Below are positions 1 to 11,830 of a stretch of DNA of 64,000 nt, piece by piece. Both the position numbers and the translations under genes were made by a program. Position 1 is the first letter of the stretch; the number at the start of each line of letters is the position of its first letter. The notes under the pieces were generated by a model. The model was given only the letters and a program-made list of their open reading frames with translations. It was not told the origin of the DNA and searched no databases. Source of the DNA: Meghimatium bilineatum (taxonomy: Eukaryota; Mollusca; Gastropoda; Stylommatophora; Philomycidae); assembly GCA_034231615.1 (NCBI GenBank), contig CM067317.1, positions 48,780,282 through 48,844,281 on the forward strand, given 5' to 3'.

Positions 1-55
1 GATCTGTTACGCTGGATTATACACACATCAGCATATCTTTCTTCTGGACGATGTC

Positions 56-361
56 AGACTCGATTTCCGCCCGTGTGTTGCCGGGGATCGAATGGGGAGC
101 AAAGAATAGCAACACTGTTTACCTTCCACGCATGTCGTAAAAGGCGACTAAGGAGGTTATGGGAAGGAGTTGGCTGTCCCATCCCATATAGGGTCAGTGA
201 CCCATAGTCATGCTGAAGTCGGATGTGTCAAGCCGAAATGCGCACATATAGCAGCAATGCTGTAAACCATGACACAACGCATTCCGTTCTCCGGACTACA
301 TCCTGCTAATTTTCAGGAGTTTGAGAACGAACGCAGAAGAAGAAGAAGAAGACTCGATTTC
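56..361 (+). mobile_element. SINE, long form, full length with TSD
   Basis: Non-coding retroposon of about 282 bp (68-349) ending in a (GAA)n tail at about 334-349. It is flanked by the direct repeat AGACTCGATTTC at 56-67 and 350-361, the signature of target-primed insertion. Diverged relatives lie at 8456-8720, 10050-10260, 33696-33972, 39385-39600 and 44914-45209. The 5' end holds GGGGATCGAATGG, loosely like a Pol III B box, but I see no convincing A box, so a tRNA origin is unproven. The perfect TSD suggests a fairly recent insertion. Confidence 0.85.
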
Positions 362-1376
362 TTAAATCAGCAACTAAGATATGTAACCGTTGTCATCAGA
401 GAACATCGTGGTTCTCCATTTCACTTTTGAATGATAACTATTTTGTTGGACCCAAGCAAAGCAGTTGCTCCAGTGGCGTCTATTGACGACAGAATTAATG
501 TTAAGACTTCTGATTTGCAAGGCATACGAGTGAAGTTTTCATAGTACAGTGTTTTCACAAATAATTGCCCAAATATCAGTTGTATGAGTTTCTGTTTTCT
601 CAGATACATCAGTACAATATGAGAATCTTGAGCTAGTGTTGTTACATAAGGTTTACCAGATCTGACGTAGTCATAGGTGATACCTGTTGTCAGAAAGCGT
701 TGATACTGTCATTCTATAGTGGACTGGTCACAATTGAAATGTGGCAATTTCTCTGGCAACCATTCAAATGACAATCATACTAGAAACTTGTCATCGCTCT
801 TGTAGAGTCAATCGAGGCATGAAAGAAACAGTAACATTCTTTCTATAAAAGCAAATAATGCCTTTTACTCGCATAAACTTCAGTAATGTATGATCCAAAC
901 TTCAAATTGTTTCGACTTTTAGTAAGGTCAAAATTAATTTGTTTTTGTTGTGCACGTGAAGCAGGAAAAATGCTAAAGAAACATCACATAAATGCAACAA
1001 TTAGACTGCACAAACTTCACCAATTACCTACGTTCTGATTTAAATAATCATCCACGTATAAACATTGTAAACGCGAAAATAATTTACTTTTTCAATGTGG
1101 TTTTAATGGTTCCTAGTATACATGACAGGACTGCCCCAACTTCGCTATGCACAGAACGATAATTTAAGCAATAGGCCTGACTTTGCAAACCAAATGATGG
1201 AGAACCCGCAAAGATCTATAGGAAATCTCTCTGTACATAATCAATATCGAATTGGATGCAGACATTCATCAAAGACAAAGAAGAAGAATGACACTCTCTA
1301 TGTTGTCAGTTAGGTAGGTATAGACGTCTTCAATACGGAGGAGATAGATTTTTAAAAAGACGGGTCATTCGTCCAC
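362..1376. other. Unassigned AT-rich stretch
   Basis: No domain, repeat array or RNA gene recognised. Open frames of about 60 codons occur (for example 421-609 minus and 1122-1313 plus), but none resembles a known protein and all are within chance expectation. Confidence 0.5.
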
Positions 1377-1565
1377 TTTCGTATGCAAATTCCCTCTTTT
1401 CCATTCGATTTCTGATGACATTTTCGTATGCAATTCCATTTCTTCTATTAAATTTCTGATGACATTTTCGTATGCCATTCCCTCTTTTCCATTAGATTTC
1501 TGATATTTTCGTATGTAATTCCCTCTTTTCCATTAGATTTCTGAAGATATTTGACATTTTCGTAA
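1377..1565. repeat. Minisatellite, ~44-bp unit, about 4 copies
   Basis: Imperfect tandem units of 39-50 bp, each starting with TTTCGTATG and carrying CCCTCTTTTCCATT and GATTTCTGA. Unit length varies through small indels. Confidence 0.8.
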
Positions 1566-1643
1566 ACAAAAATCTTTTTTTTATTTAGTGGGGGAGGGGG
1601 GGGGAGAGGTTACTCTTCTTTTGGATAACTTTGCAATACTTAA

Positions 1644-1785
1644 ATTCATGCCACTTCAAGTCATTTCACTTCAAGTCAAGCCACTAAAAGTCATGCCACT
1701 TCAAGTCATGCTACTATGTCATGCTACTATAAATCATGATACTACAAGTCATGATACTACAAGCCATGCTACTACATGTCAAAGT
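1644..1785. repeat. Minisatellite, ~15-bp unit
   Basis: Tandem variants of CATGCCACTTCAAGT and CATGATACTACAAGT, about nine units, with drift from the first motif to the second along the array. Confidence 0.75.
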
Positions 1786-1789
1786 CTTA

Positions 1790-2237
1790 TTTCATGTTGA
1801 ACACCTCCCCCTCAATAATACTTAATGTTAGTGTTGTACGTCATAGTTGCCTTGTTTGGTTCCTGTTATTAAATGTCAGCAGTCTAGTTAATCTGCACAA
1901 TTATTTTTACATTCTGTTCTATGTTTGTCCTGTAATTTTCGTGATAAAGACATTATAATTGAAACGTCCATTTAGTCTGTTATTCTGCAATGTTGGCTAT
2001 GTTTCTTGTGTCAGTCTGTGATTTGTAAAACTTATTATGTTGTTAAAACGAAAAGCTGAATAGTTGTTAAGATTGACTTTGTTGTATTCAGGTTTCCACT
2101 ACCTCCTTCCCCCCCCCCACACGTACGGCGTTCCACTCCACTAAGCGGCAACCAAAGTATTACACATAGCGCGTAACTACATAGCTATAAGCGAAAGTCT
2201 TGGAATATTTCATTAAAACATAAACTATCTAAGAGGA
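1790..2237. other. Unassigned AT-rich stretch
   Basis: Nothing recognised. A short C homopolymer sits near 2109-2119. Confidence 0.5.
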
Positions 2238-2315
2238 CGTCGCACATGAGATACGAACCCATGACTTTTTTTTAGCGAGAAATGGGATGGTTTAACCACT
2301 ACACCAGTTGTGTTT
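2238..2315 (-). mobile_element. tRNA-derived SINE head, remnant
   Basis: Read on the minus strand it has an A-box-like stretch, TGGTGTAGTGGTTAAACC, and a B-box-like GGGTTCGTATCTC about 30 bp later. That is the split promoter of a tRNA-type SINE. No acceptor stem or SINE body is evident, so it is a relic and not a tRNA gene. Confidence 0.6.
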
Positions 2316-2483
2316 TTTTTAAATCGTTAACGATGATCAGATTGGCCGCTTCATTGTAGTAGAGATACAGACTTGAACGTGATCCTTGTTGTCGCAGATA
2401 TGCCATCTATTTGTATCTCCAAGCCTGCGTGTCCTCATTCATTCTCAATCTACGGTTTTACCCATGTGTTCGAATAAGCTAAG

Positions 2484-3660
2484 GACCCAAATCTAAAGGT
2501 ACTACAAGGGAAGGGTCCAGATCTCAAAGTACTGTGCGTGGAGGACCCGATATAAAAGTACTATAAGACGGACTTAGATCTAAAAGTAATATAAAGAAAG
2601 AATCAAAGTCTACAAGTAATATAAGGGAAGGACCCAGATCTAACAGTACTATAAGGGAAGGACTGGTTTCTAAAAGTACCATAAAGAATGGACCCAGATC
2701 TATAATCACCATCAGAAAAGGCCCAGATCTAAAAATGCTATGCGCGCAGGATCCAGATATAAAAGTTATAGAAGGAATGGACCCAGATCTAAATATACTA
2801 TACGTTAAGCCAGATCTCAAATTACTATAAGGGATGGACCATAATCTACAACTGCTGTAAGGGAAGGACCGAGATTTAAAAGACCCGTGCGTGCAGGACG
2901 CAGATCTAAAAGTACTATAAGAGAAGGACCCAGATCTAAAAGTACTATAAGAGAAGGATCCAGATCTAAAAGTACTATTAGGAAAGAATCCAAGTCTACA
3001 AGTACTATAAAGGAAGAACCCATATCTAAAAGTACTATATGGGAAGGATCCAGATCTAAAAGTACTATAAAGGAAGTACCCAAATCTAAAGTACTTAAAG
3101 ACTGAGATATAAAAGTAATACAAAGGAATGACCACGATTTACAAGTAACTATAAGGAAAGAATCCACGTCTACAATTGTTATAAGGAAAAGACCCTGATC
3201 TTTGAGCAATTATAAAGGAAGGACACAGTTGTAAAAGTACTATAAGGAAAGAATCCAAGTTTGCAAATACTATAAATTAATGTCCCATATCTAAAAGTAC
3301 TATAAGAAAAAGAACTGAGATCTAAAAGTACTATTAGGCATGAACTCAGATCTAAATGTACTATGAGGGACGAACCCAGATCTAAAAGTACTATAAGGAA
3401 AGAATCCAAGTTTGCAAATACTATAAATTAATGTCCCATATCTAAAAGTACTATAAGGAAAGAATCCACGTCTGTAAGTGCTATAAGTGAAGGTCCCACA
3501 TCTAAAAGTAATATACGCTCACAATCCAGATCTAAAAGTAATATATGCGCAGGACCCAAATCTTAAAGTACAATACGCACATTTTCCAGATATTAAACTA
3601 CAATATACGCAGGATCCAGATCTAAAAGTACTATTCGCGCAGGACCCAGATATCAGGAAA
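2484..3660. repeat. Minisatellite, 30-bp unit, ~39 diverged copies
   Basis: Tandem units built on AAGGACCCAGATCT followed by AAAAGTACTATAAG. Copies are diverged by substitutions and small indels. Because 30 is a multiple of 3, long open frames run through the array on both strands (the longest about 200 codons, 2524-3135 minus). They encode only serine/arginine/phenylalanine-rich repeats and have no recognised domain. Confidence 0.92.
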
Positions 3661-3676
3661 TAGTACTTTAAACCTT

Positions 3677-3765
3677 CTAAGACGGAAGTGTCGGACCATT
3701 GGCCGAAATAAAATGGCGACACAACGCATTTCCATTCTCTGGACTACATCCTGCTGGAAATATAG
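3677..3765 (+). mobile_element. SINE, short form, truncated copy
   Basis: Matches the start of the SINE at 37705-37869: GACGGAAGTGTCGG, then GGCGACACAACGCATTTCC and a CTGGACTACATCCTGCTGG block. The (GAA)n tail is missing. It abuts the end of the 30-bp minisatellite. Confidence 0.7.
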
Positions 3766-4042
3766 TTTCAGCTGATAACTACTGTTGGTGTGTATGCGGT
3801 ACTTCTTTTCGAACTAATGTACAGAAACAACAAAGGCCACTTGTAAATTTCCATCATGTAAATATAGACTTTCGACAGAAACATCTGGACATGTTAAATT
3901 AGCAACAGCTAAATTTGCTTTCTATTATTGTTATATTTCAAAACATTTTGACTGTATTCGATACTCGCATGTTCTTTTAAAGTATCGTGCCATAATGTGC
4001 CATAAATAGTATCGAATATCAATAGCAGAAATATACTATCAT

Positions 4043-4935
4043 CATCATCAGGTGCCATGCCGGATGGCGTAAGTGATCATGGCTCTCAACAGCTCTCTCT
4101 CGAGTATTATGTACCAAGATCGTTGTTGTTTCCCTGCCGTGCCAGGTTGTCAAATTGTCTAATATTATCTCACGTTGTCGCGACTGTCTTAACAGTCTTT
4201 AATCTTGGTAGTTGTGACCCTGTCTCATGAAGTGGCCAAAAACTGAAGAGTGTCTTTTTCTTATATTATTGATTAAGGTCCGTTTCGCATTTGAATCTTT
4301 CAACACCTTCACATTAGTTTTTCTGGCAGTCCGTGGTATTCTCAGCATTCTTCTGTAGAATCACATCTCTATAGCCTCTAATTTCACACTTTTCAGTTTG
4401 TTTATTGTCCAAGACTCGCATCCATATCTTAGTATAGGAGTTATATAGCACTGCAGAAATCTCTTTCTCACCTCTAATGACAATGTCATATTAAACAACC
4501 TATTTTTCATTTTATAAATGTTGTTTTTACCTGCCCTATTCTGCATCTTATTTCTGTTGAACTTCTTCCATCTGCCGTATTCGTTGTACCTAAATATTTG
4601 AATTGGTGGACCTCTTTTAATACTATATCATTCACTTTGAACTTGCAAGGTGTGGTATTATTTTTCTTTTAAATAACCATTACTTCTGTTTTCGTGATAT
4701 TTAGGAAGAGCCCCTTTTCTGTACTTTCTATGACTACTACATTAATTGAATCTTGTAGGTCTTCCTCAATTTCTGCAATCAGAACAGTGTCATCTGCATA
4801 TCTCACATTATTTATGTTATGTCCTCCCACTGATATTCTTGGGATATCAACTATTGCACGCATTATGTTTCCAATGTATAAAGAGAACAAGTTTGGTGAA
4901 AGTACACATCCCTGTCTAACTCTTTGTTTTATTTG
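4043..4935 (-). mobile_element. Non-LTR retrotransposon fragment (RT to 3' end), broken
   Basis: Minus-strand 3' part of a LINE with a TGATGATGAT tail at 4043-4055. Visible in order: RQGCV.SP (about 4900-4930), NNVRYADDTVLIAE with the catalytic YADD of reverse transcriptase (within 4669-4890), the thumb motif ILRYGCESWTINKL (within 4361-4546), and a C-terminal FGHFMRQ / DNLTTWHGRE region. Several frameshifts and stops separate these pieces. The same family recurs at 48946-49127 and 58525-59145, which end in the same GGCACCTGATGATGAT. There is no RNase H segment. An RTE-like or related clade is possible but not established. Confidence 0.85.
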
Positions 4936-5104
4936 TTGAAAAGGGCCAAATTGATTTCCTACTCTTATTGCTGCTGTTGTTGCCAGTGCATATGCTTGAT
5001 GATTCTTAAATCCTTATTGTTGATGTTCAAAATACAAATACTATACTGTATTAAAAAAAAAAGAAACGCAATTTTTAAAGTTATATATCCAGTGACATAT
5101 TCTT

Positions 5105-6810
5105 TCTAGAACGTTGTCTTCGTTGGGGTTACTCTGAACGCCTCTCTGTTCCGGGCAAGCAGGTCTGCATTGATCAGAGATATGTGCATATATTCTTCGA
5201 TGCCACTGGTCTATCGTCTTTTTGGTCTTCCTCTTCTTCTCTTGCCTGGTACTCTGTCCTGTAGAATCAGCATTTGGGTACTATCATAAGGCTTTAAATG
5301 TCCAAAATACTGTATCTGTCTACTTATGAGGGTATTTAGAAGCCAGCCTTCATTCTATCTATTTATCTATTCTCTAAACCCTTTATTTCCTTTCAGCGTC
5401 AGGAGTAGAAGAGTTCTCTGGAGATGGCTCTTGCGTGTGCTGAATATATTGTGGAATTTGTCGCCTCTTTTATTTCGGTGGTTCATCGTTTTCGCAGTCG
5501 GCCTCTAGGTCTGCCGTGACTGTATCTGTGTAGCATATCTTGCTGTGGTATGCTGTCTGATGGTAGTCTGCTGATTTCTTCAAACCATTTGATCTATTGG
5601 CTCTTAATATATTCCAAGATTGGGCGGTGCCGGTGCTTTGTCTACTGTCTTCATTTCTCACACTGTCTCTTACCGATATTCCTAGGATTCTGCATAAGCA
5701 TGCCATTTCAGCTGTCACACGTTTACGTTTGTCTTGTGCTGTCGTTGTCCATGTTTGACATTGGAAGCACAGCGTTGGCATAATACTCGTTTTAAATAGT
5801 GTTATTTAGGTGTTTAGATCTACATTTTTGTTTCTGAAGATTGGTGTCATTTGCCTTAGGGTTTAGTATGCTTTAGTCCCGTTTCTATTGTGTATGTCTT
5901 TACTGCTCTTGCCGTCTGTTGTCTATTATTTCCTAGGTATGTGAATTATGTCATTTGTTTAAGTATTGTTTCCATTATATATATATTGGTGTTTCTTTCT
6001 GTTCTTCCTATCTTCTTTACATATGTCTTTTCTGTGTTTACCTTCATTTTAAAGGTTTGGCATGTTTGATGTTATCTGTCTATTTGTTTTTTGTAGTTGC
6101 TCTTCTAATGATGCTACTAGTGCTTGGTCGTCTGCAAATAGTATAATTCGTTTAAGTTATCATTCCGATTGTTTTCTTCCGTTGTCTTTGCTACTTTGCA
6201 GATGTGATCTATATATGTTATAAACAATAGGGGGGGGGATAGTACACATCCCTGTCTCACTACCGAGTGGAGTTGAAAATTATATGATGTGCCTGCGCTC
6301 GTTCTTAATGCGCATTGACTATTGGCGTATATGTTCTGACATAGACCTTTCAAATGTTGTGGAACTCCATATGTCTGTAATGTTTTCCATAATTGTGCTC
6401 TATCCACTCTGTCAAAAAGCTTTCTCTTGGTCCACGAAAGCCAGAAATAAGTCATGGTTATGTTGTGTTGCTCTTTCTGCAAGTTGTTTGAGGGCGAAGA
6501 TTGCATCTGTACGGCTTTTATTTTTTCGAAAGTCCATTTGTGTGTTGTTGAGTTGTGGTTCTATATGTGCGCGCATCTTTTTCTCTAGTATCTTGCTAAA
6601 GATTTTTCCTACGTGGCTTAAGAGTGATATGCCTCTATACTTAGTGCAGTCCCTATTACTGCCTGTTTTCTTCCAGATGGGAACAATCACCGCTGTATTC
6701 CACTCTTGTGCCAGCCTTCATGTAGTTTCAGTAATTTCACAACTTCAATGTTCTTCTTATTCTATGTTCATGATATCCGTAGGATCTTTCTGTAGCACTT
6801 CATTTCAAAT
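5105..6810 (-). mobile_element. Second LINE family, RT fragment, multiply frameshifted
   Basis: Minus-strand non-LTR retrotransposon, different from the neighbour at 4043-4935. Reading from high to low coordinates: VPIWKKTGS...YRGISLLS (RT fingers, 6412-6690), KLFDRVDRAQLW and VRQGCVLSP (RT palm, 6117-6506), a thumb stretch CQTWTTTAQDKRKR (5470-5781), then RQIQYFGHLKPY and GKRRRGRPKR (about 5220-5330). I could not find an intact YADD box. At least three frame changes make it non-functional. Confidence 0.85.
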
Positions 6811-6905
6811 GAATTTATTCTTTTGGATATTGTCTTGTTTAAAGTCCAAGTCTCGCATCCATATGTTGCCACTGAGAAAACAAATGCTCTTAAAAGGGTT
6901 AATTT
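6811..6905 (-). mobile_element. LINE thumb-region fragment
   Basis: A short minus-strand piece reading LRAFVFSVATYGCETWTLN, the conserved motif after the RT palm in many LINEs. It abuts the fragment ending near 6810 and seems to come from another family. Confidence 0.6.
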
Positions 6906-7569
6906 AGTGTCATTATTACTACTTTGCCATAGGGTTGTCCATTATAACTGCAATAATGTTTAGTTTCTTTTTTTTTAAAACAATATAGTAAATAGTCTTT
7001 ATGAAATTTCATGAAAAGCTTAATTAGTCAATTAGTCAATTCGCCAGTAAAAATATGCAATGGTCATTCAGTTAGCAGCTGAGGTAACGTGGATATGTTG
7101 TGTGCAAATTTGACAATCGCATCGTAAAACAGCGGATTTATTGTGATCTCATTAAGTCAAGGAAAAACTAACAGGCGAAACCAGGAAACAAGATGTTGCA
7201 ATTTTGATAATAACTGGATACATATGATAACAACGAGACTCGATGTTTCGAGCGAAATACCTTTATCAAGAACACATTAACAACGTAACATATGACCAGT
7301 AAGAATGACGCTTTCCACGTTCAGACGACAGAGCTAAATAATATAAAGATTCAGGAAAAACGGTTTTTGTGGACAGAAGAATCGTTTTAATGAGTCTTTA
7401 ACTAGAGAAATTCAACCTCGACTTCGTAACTTAGTAATATATCGCTCAAAATCGCCAAATATGGTGCAGCCTCACCAACAAATGCATTAAATATTGACGA
7501 AAAGTACCAAGTTTCAGAGGCATAAAGGAAACGTGTTGCTCGGAACAATAAAACAACAAACACATATAT
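6906..7569. other. Unassigned; holds a TTTCGAGC...CTTTATCAAGA motif
   Basis: No gene recognised. The stretch 7215-7275 reads, on the minus strand, CTTGATAAAGGTATTTCGCT then CGAAACATCGA. A similar motif lies at 55465-55510, so this is probably the edge of a dispersed repeat, possibly Penelope-like. Confidence 0.4.
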
Positions 7570-7725
7570 CTAGCTCTGAGCATTCATGTGCCATATGTAG
7601 CAGAGACAAATGCTCCATAATTCTTTTATCGTTGGTATACGTCCCCATACATTCATTGCTTGAGCTTCATATAGCAGTGAAGGAAGAACTACTGAGTCGT
7701 ATATATTCAATCTGAGCAAGGAAAC
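7570..7725 (-). mobile_element. Possible LINE thumb remnant
   Basis: The minus strand reads RLNIYDSVVLPSLLYEAQA, which resembles the LINE motif VLPTLLYG(A/C)ETW. The match is short and decayed, and the rest of the frame (to 7570) is unlike the family. The frame continues into the neighbouring 39-bp minisatellite by chance. Confidence 0.35.
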
Positions 7726-7744
7726 TACACTGTATGTGTACCGT

Positions 7745-8345
7745 CGTTTGGTGACCTCTGCTGTTTTAGTGACGTAAATAGTTCGTTGTTTTGTGACCTC
7801 TGTATTAGTGACGTAAATAGTTCGTTGTTTTGTGACCTCTGTATTAGTGACGTAAATAGCGCGTTGTTTTGTGACCTCTGTTTTAGTGACGTAAATAGCG
7901 CGTTGTTTTGTGACCTCTGTTTTACTGACGTCTATAGCACGTTGTTTTGTGACTTCTGTTTTAGTGACGTATATAGCGCGATGTTTTGTGACCTCTGTAA
8001 TAGTAACATACATAGCGCGTTGTTTAGTGACCGCTGCTTTAGTGAGGAAAGTGGCGTGTTGTTTGGTGACCTCTGTTTTAGAGACGTATTAAGAGTGTTG
8101 TTTGGTACCCTCTCTGGTAGTGACATAACATAGAGTTGTTTGGTGACCTCTGTGACAGTGACGAACATAACGTGGTGTTTAGTGACCCCTGCTTTATTGG
8201 GGAAAGTGGAGCGTTGTTTGGTGACTCTGTGACAGTGACGTACATAACATGTTGTTTAGTGACCTCTGATTTAGTGAGGAAAGTGGCGCGTTGTTTGGTG
8301 ACCTCTCTGGTAGTGACGTATACAGCGTGTTGTTTGGTGACCTCT
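7745..8345. repeat. Minisatellite, 39-bp unit, ~15 copies
   Basis: Units carry GTTTTGTGACCTCTG, then TTAGTGACGTAAATAG and a CGCGTT end. 39 bp is 13 codons, so several frames stay open on both strands (for example 7786-8133 plus). Copies diverge toward the 3' end, where the core becomes GTTTGGTGACC. Confidence 0.92.
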
Positions 8346-8455
8346 GGTCTCTTTGATTATGACGGCTGAAGAGAAAAGATGTCTTAACCGTACTTAAAAA
8401 GCCTAAACTATATTTTGTAAATAAAAATATATGAAATCATTCAGCAATCATCCTT

Positions 8456-8720
8456 CTTTTGTTCTTCGCTCGTTAAAAATTAATGCAATCAAGAAGGTTG
8501 GAACAGGAGAACGAAATGCGTTGTGTCGTGGTTTATAGGACGATTACAATATCGACACTTTTCGGCCGAATACATTCGACCTCAGAATGGTTTCTGGCCT
8601 TCTATAGGATGGAGCAGCTAACACTACCCCTGAACATCCTTAACCGCCTTGTACGAATGCATTAAATGTATCAATGTTACCATTCCTTGCTCCCTTTTCG
8701 GGGCCCCACACCACACGGGG
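8456..8720 (-). mobile_element. SINE, long form, old diverged copy
   Basis: Collinear with the SINE at 44914-45209 but with many substitutions: GGAGAACGAAATGCGTTGTG, a CTTTTCGGCCGAATACAT block, and TATAGGATGGAGCAGC. The promoter-distal tail is decayed. Confidence 0.6.
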
Positions 8721-9383
8721 CGTATCCTTCTAAAGTGACGCTATCGTGACAATATCCGTGAACATTTCCGGTCATTTTCATTGGTTGTTGCCACAAAGTA
8801 TACACCTAGTCGCCAATAAAGTTCGCGGAAAAAATCAAATATCGTATCTGGAGAATTATAACACAGACATCTAGATACAATTTTCAGAAACGCATTATAC
8901 TTAATGAATATTTCCTTCATTATGTCTCTTGTTGATCCAATTCTTCATAGAAAAGCTAGAAAGCAAAAACTTCACAAGATTACTTTTTCCCTTGATCTCA
9001 TTCAGCTTCATTGATATATCCGACTTTTCCGTGATTGTCATTGGCTGGTGACACATCATGTCAGTAGTGACTGTGTGTGAGATCAGCGCGAATTACTATT
9101 CCGTAGAAGAACTTGAAAAATATTGTATGTAAAATCCCGCCTATTTTTGGCAAGAACCGACTCTTTCTGTGACAAGTTAACAAGCCCGTTTCATTTCCTT
9201 TTATAAATCTAAATGTCCATGCTTGAACTTAGCATAATAGCGTGTGCGTGGAAAACCCTATGATACAAACTAAATACGAGACGTTGCTATAGATTTATGA
9301 AGAACTGATGCTCCGATTACAAAATTCCCGACGTAACATGATTCCTTGTTGGTGAGTACAATGAAGCTAGGTAAGATACATGG
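8721..9383. other. Unassigned stretch
   Basis: No recognised gene or repeat family. Two short segments near 8775 and 9040 share CATTGG(T/C)TG(T/G)TG, too little to define a repeat. Confidence 0.45.

Positions 9384-9411
<28 letters not shown>
9384..9411. repeat. (TA)n microsatellite
   Basis: Uninterrupted TA dinucleotides, 14 repeats, immediately before the 29-bp minisatellite. Confidence 0.95.
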
Positions 9412-9415
<4 letters not shown>

Positions 9416-9990
9416 TACATTCAAATACATGAGATAAACACTGAGTAAGGTGTGAGTAGATTAAATAAATGAGATAAGGTGTGAGTAGATCAAATAAATG
9501 AGATAAACACTGAGATAAGGTATGAGTAGATCAAATAAATGAGATAAGGTATGAGTAGATGAAATAAATGAGATAAGGTGTGAGTAGATCAAATAAATGA
9601 GATAAGGTATGAGCAGATCAAATAAATGAGATAAGGTATGAGTAGATGAAATAAATGAGATAAGGTGTGAGTAGATCAAATAAATGAGATAAGGTGTGAG
9701 TAGATCAAATACATGAGATAAGGTGTGAGTAGATCAAATAAATGAGATAAGGTGTGAGTAGATGAAATAAATGAGATAAGGTGTGAGTAGATCAAATAAA
9801 TGAGATAAGGTGTGAGTAGATCAAATAAATGAGATACGGTGTGAGTAGATCAAATACATGAGATAAGGTATGAGTAGATCAAATAAATGAGATAAGGTGT
9901 GAGTAGATCAAATAAATGAGATAAGGTGTGAGTAGATTCAATAAATGAGATAAGGTGTGAGTAGATCAAATAAATGAGATAAGGTGTGAG
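9416..9990. repeat. Minisatellite, 29-bp unit, ~19 copies
   Basis: Units carry GAGTAGATCAAATAAATGAG then ATAAGGTGT. Variants with GATGAAAT or ATAAACACTG are interspersed. A minus-strand frame 9461-9679 is only the repeat read in three phases. Confidence 0.93.
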
Positions 9991-10049
9991 AGTAGACAGA
10001 TTTACATATTCAATGAAACAAGACACTCAATAACATCTACAGAATAGCG

Positions 10050-10260
10050 GTACTGTTACTATCATACATGTAGTAAGAGGCGACAAAGGAGGTTTTAAGG
10101 TGGTGTCGGATGTGTTAGATGGCAATGTGCATATGTCGCAGTTAAGATGTAAATCTTGACACAACGCATATTGTCCTCCGGTCTACATTCTGCTGGAAAT
10201 CTAGTAGAACCATTGTCCTGCTACAAAAGAGATCCAGTGGGAGTTTGAGAATGAACATTG
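10050..10260 (+). mobile_element. SINE, long form, diverged copy
   Basis: Carries CATGTAGTAAGAGGCGAC, GGTGTCGGATGTGTTAGATG, TTGACACAACGCATATTG and GAGTTTGAGAATGAAC, collinear with 68-349. It also has the extra CCTGCTACAAAAGAGAT module seen at 37750-37775. The (GAA)n tail is lost. Confidence 0.7.
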
Positions 10261-10329
10261 AACAAGACCTAATTGTTACTTGAATAGCCAGAAAAAAATA
10301 TTTTTATGAGAACATTCTGCTATCAATGT

Positions 10330-10700
10330 CAGACATGTGCGCTGACAGGAGAGAAAACTTACAACATGTCAGATGAAATGCCTGAAAAAAGCCACAATAA
10401 GAAATGGTGAAATCAGAAAAAATCGGTATCCGTGCACAGAATACATCGAGAAACTACAAATAAAATGGTTTTGACACCTTATGAGAATGAACCATGACCA
10501 ACTACCAACAAGAACATACAACATAAGAAGACCCGGATAAAAGGCCAGAGGAAAACCTGAAACAAAACCGATGGATAACATTCAGAGAACACTGAACAAA
10601 TACAGATTTAACTAAATCAAGGCGACATATCTGGCCTTGTATATACAACTAAGATCCCAGTCACCACCCCCTACGCTTAACGGTAAGTGTGGATATTTTG
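10330..10700 (+). mobile_element. LINE C-terminal fragment
   Basis: Decayed plus-strand coding sequence: YIEKLQIKWF, then HLMRMNHDQLPTRTYN, RRPG, ARGKPETKPMDNIQ. This matches the usual LINE tail in which a (W/F)GHVMRM block is followed by a basic GRPR..W.D.I stretch. Several stops are present. Confidence 0.65.
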
Positions 10701-11087
10701 ACCATCATCCACCTGGGGATAGACAATAGACAATAGCCAGAAGACAAATACTCCTCCAGGATAATTTTACGCTCTATCTTCGAGTATTTTGAGTCTCGGG
10801 TCAAAGATAGTGGTGGGCTTTATAAGCCGGGTCCTAATCTAGTGTTTAGTCATATATAAGCCACTGTCTTTTTCCATGAATGTTGTAGGAGGTCTACTAA
10901 GATAGAGTTCAAGGATAGGCTGATAACCGGTAACAGAAAAAATTATTGTCACAATATGTCTTGTCTTAATGTCTTACTTTTGTCTTAATTATTCGTCCCC
11001 TGCCTTACTCGTTAAAACGGGAGTGCATTAGGCTAAGGAAGTAAACCCTTACGAAAAGTTTCCACTCCTGCAGGGTTAGCAGGGTCT
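10701..11087. other. Unassigned stretch
   Basis: No gene or repeat family recognised. ACAATAGACAATAG near 10720-10735 is a short direct repeat. Confidence 0.45.
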
Positions 11088-11295
11088 GTCTCAGGCCAAT
11101 GGAGCATACTCCTACCGGATTTACATTGGTCTGTCTCAGGCCAATGAAGCACACTCATACCGGATTTACATGGGTCTGTCTCAGGCCAATGGAGCACACT
11201 CCTACCGGATTTATATGGATCTGTCTCAGGCCAATGGAGCACACTCATACCGGATTTACATGGGTCTGTCTCAGGCCATTGAAGCACACTCCTAC
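11088..11295. repeat. Minisatellite, 45-bp unit, ~5 copies
   Basis: Units share GGTCTGTCTCAGGCCAATG and CTACCGGATTTACAT and are highly alike. 45 bp is 15 codons, so both strands hold open frames (11033-11287 minus and 11099-11509 plus); I treat these as artefacts. Confidence 0.92.
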
Positions 11296-11614
11296 AGAAG
11301 ATTCTGAGGGGGCGGACCTTAAGACAGTCGACCGTGTATCTTATTCACTATCTTCTGTCATCTCTTGCAGTTTTGCTTGTTTCCAAACGTATTCGCCTTG
11401 TCTTTGCCGTGGAACCAATCAAAAGAACCGAAAGGATGTTAGTGCAAATTGGCAAAGCACTTTCTCCACAAATTCTGCACAAAGAAGCAATTTTTGTGTG
11501 CAATTTTGAGGGTCTCATGTCATTTGAAATTATTCACGGGTCTGCTATTTGACACATAGCAACACATCTGGCCTTGGAACAACTGAGGCTTAACGTACGT
11601 GTGACTTAGTGAGG
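11296..11614. other. Unassigned stretch
   Basis: An open frame continues from the repeat to 11509 but encodes nothing recognised. Confidence 0.4.
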
Positions 11615-11830
11615 CTTAAAGAGAGGCGTGATAGCATAGTGCATAGTGAACTTGCTTGCTATCACCGAGTTACAGGGAAAAAAAGGGGTTGTGATTTCTC
11701 GCTTGACACCATCACTCCTTCAGTCGGCTCAGCTCTAAATGAGTACGTGACGCATAAGTTAGGGAAGGTTAAGACAGCAAGAAAGGGAATTGGCCACCCC
11801 ACCCAATAGTTGCTGCGGCTTAGTACATAA
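11615..11830 (+). mobile_element. tRNA-derived SINE with conserved central domain
   Basis: The head resembles a degenerate tRNA promoter (TAGCATAGTGCATAGTGAAC). The body holds CAGTCGGCTCAGCTCTAAAT, GAGTTAGGG-like TAAGTTAGGGAAGG, and GGCCACCCCACCCAATAGTT. The same order of blocks occurs in the SINEs at 18492-18690 (minus) and 42544-42813, so they share a central domain. Confidence 0.7.

Noticed and set aside
5326-6907. Plus-strand membrane-protein-like frames (5326-5508, 5550-5783, 6284-6907)
   Set aside because: Antisense of minus-strand LINE coding sequence, which often reads as hydrophobic protein.
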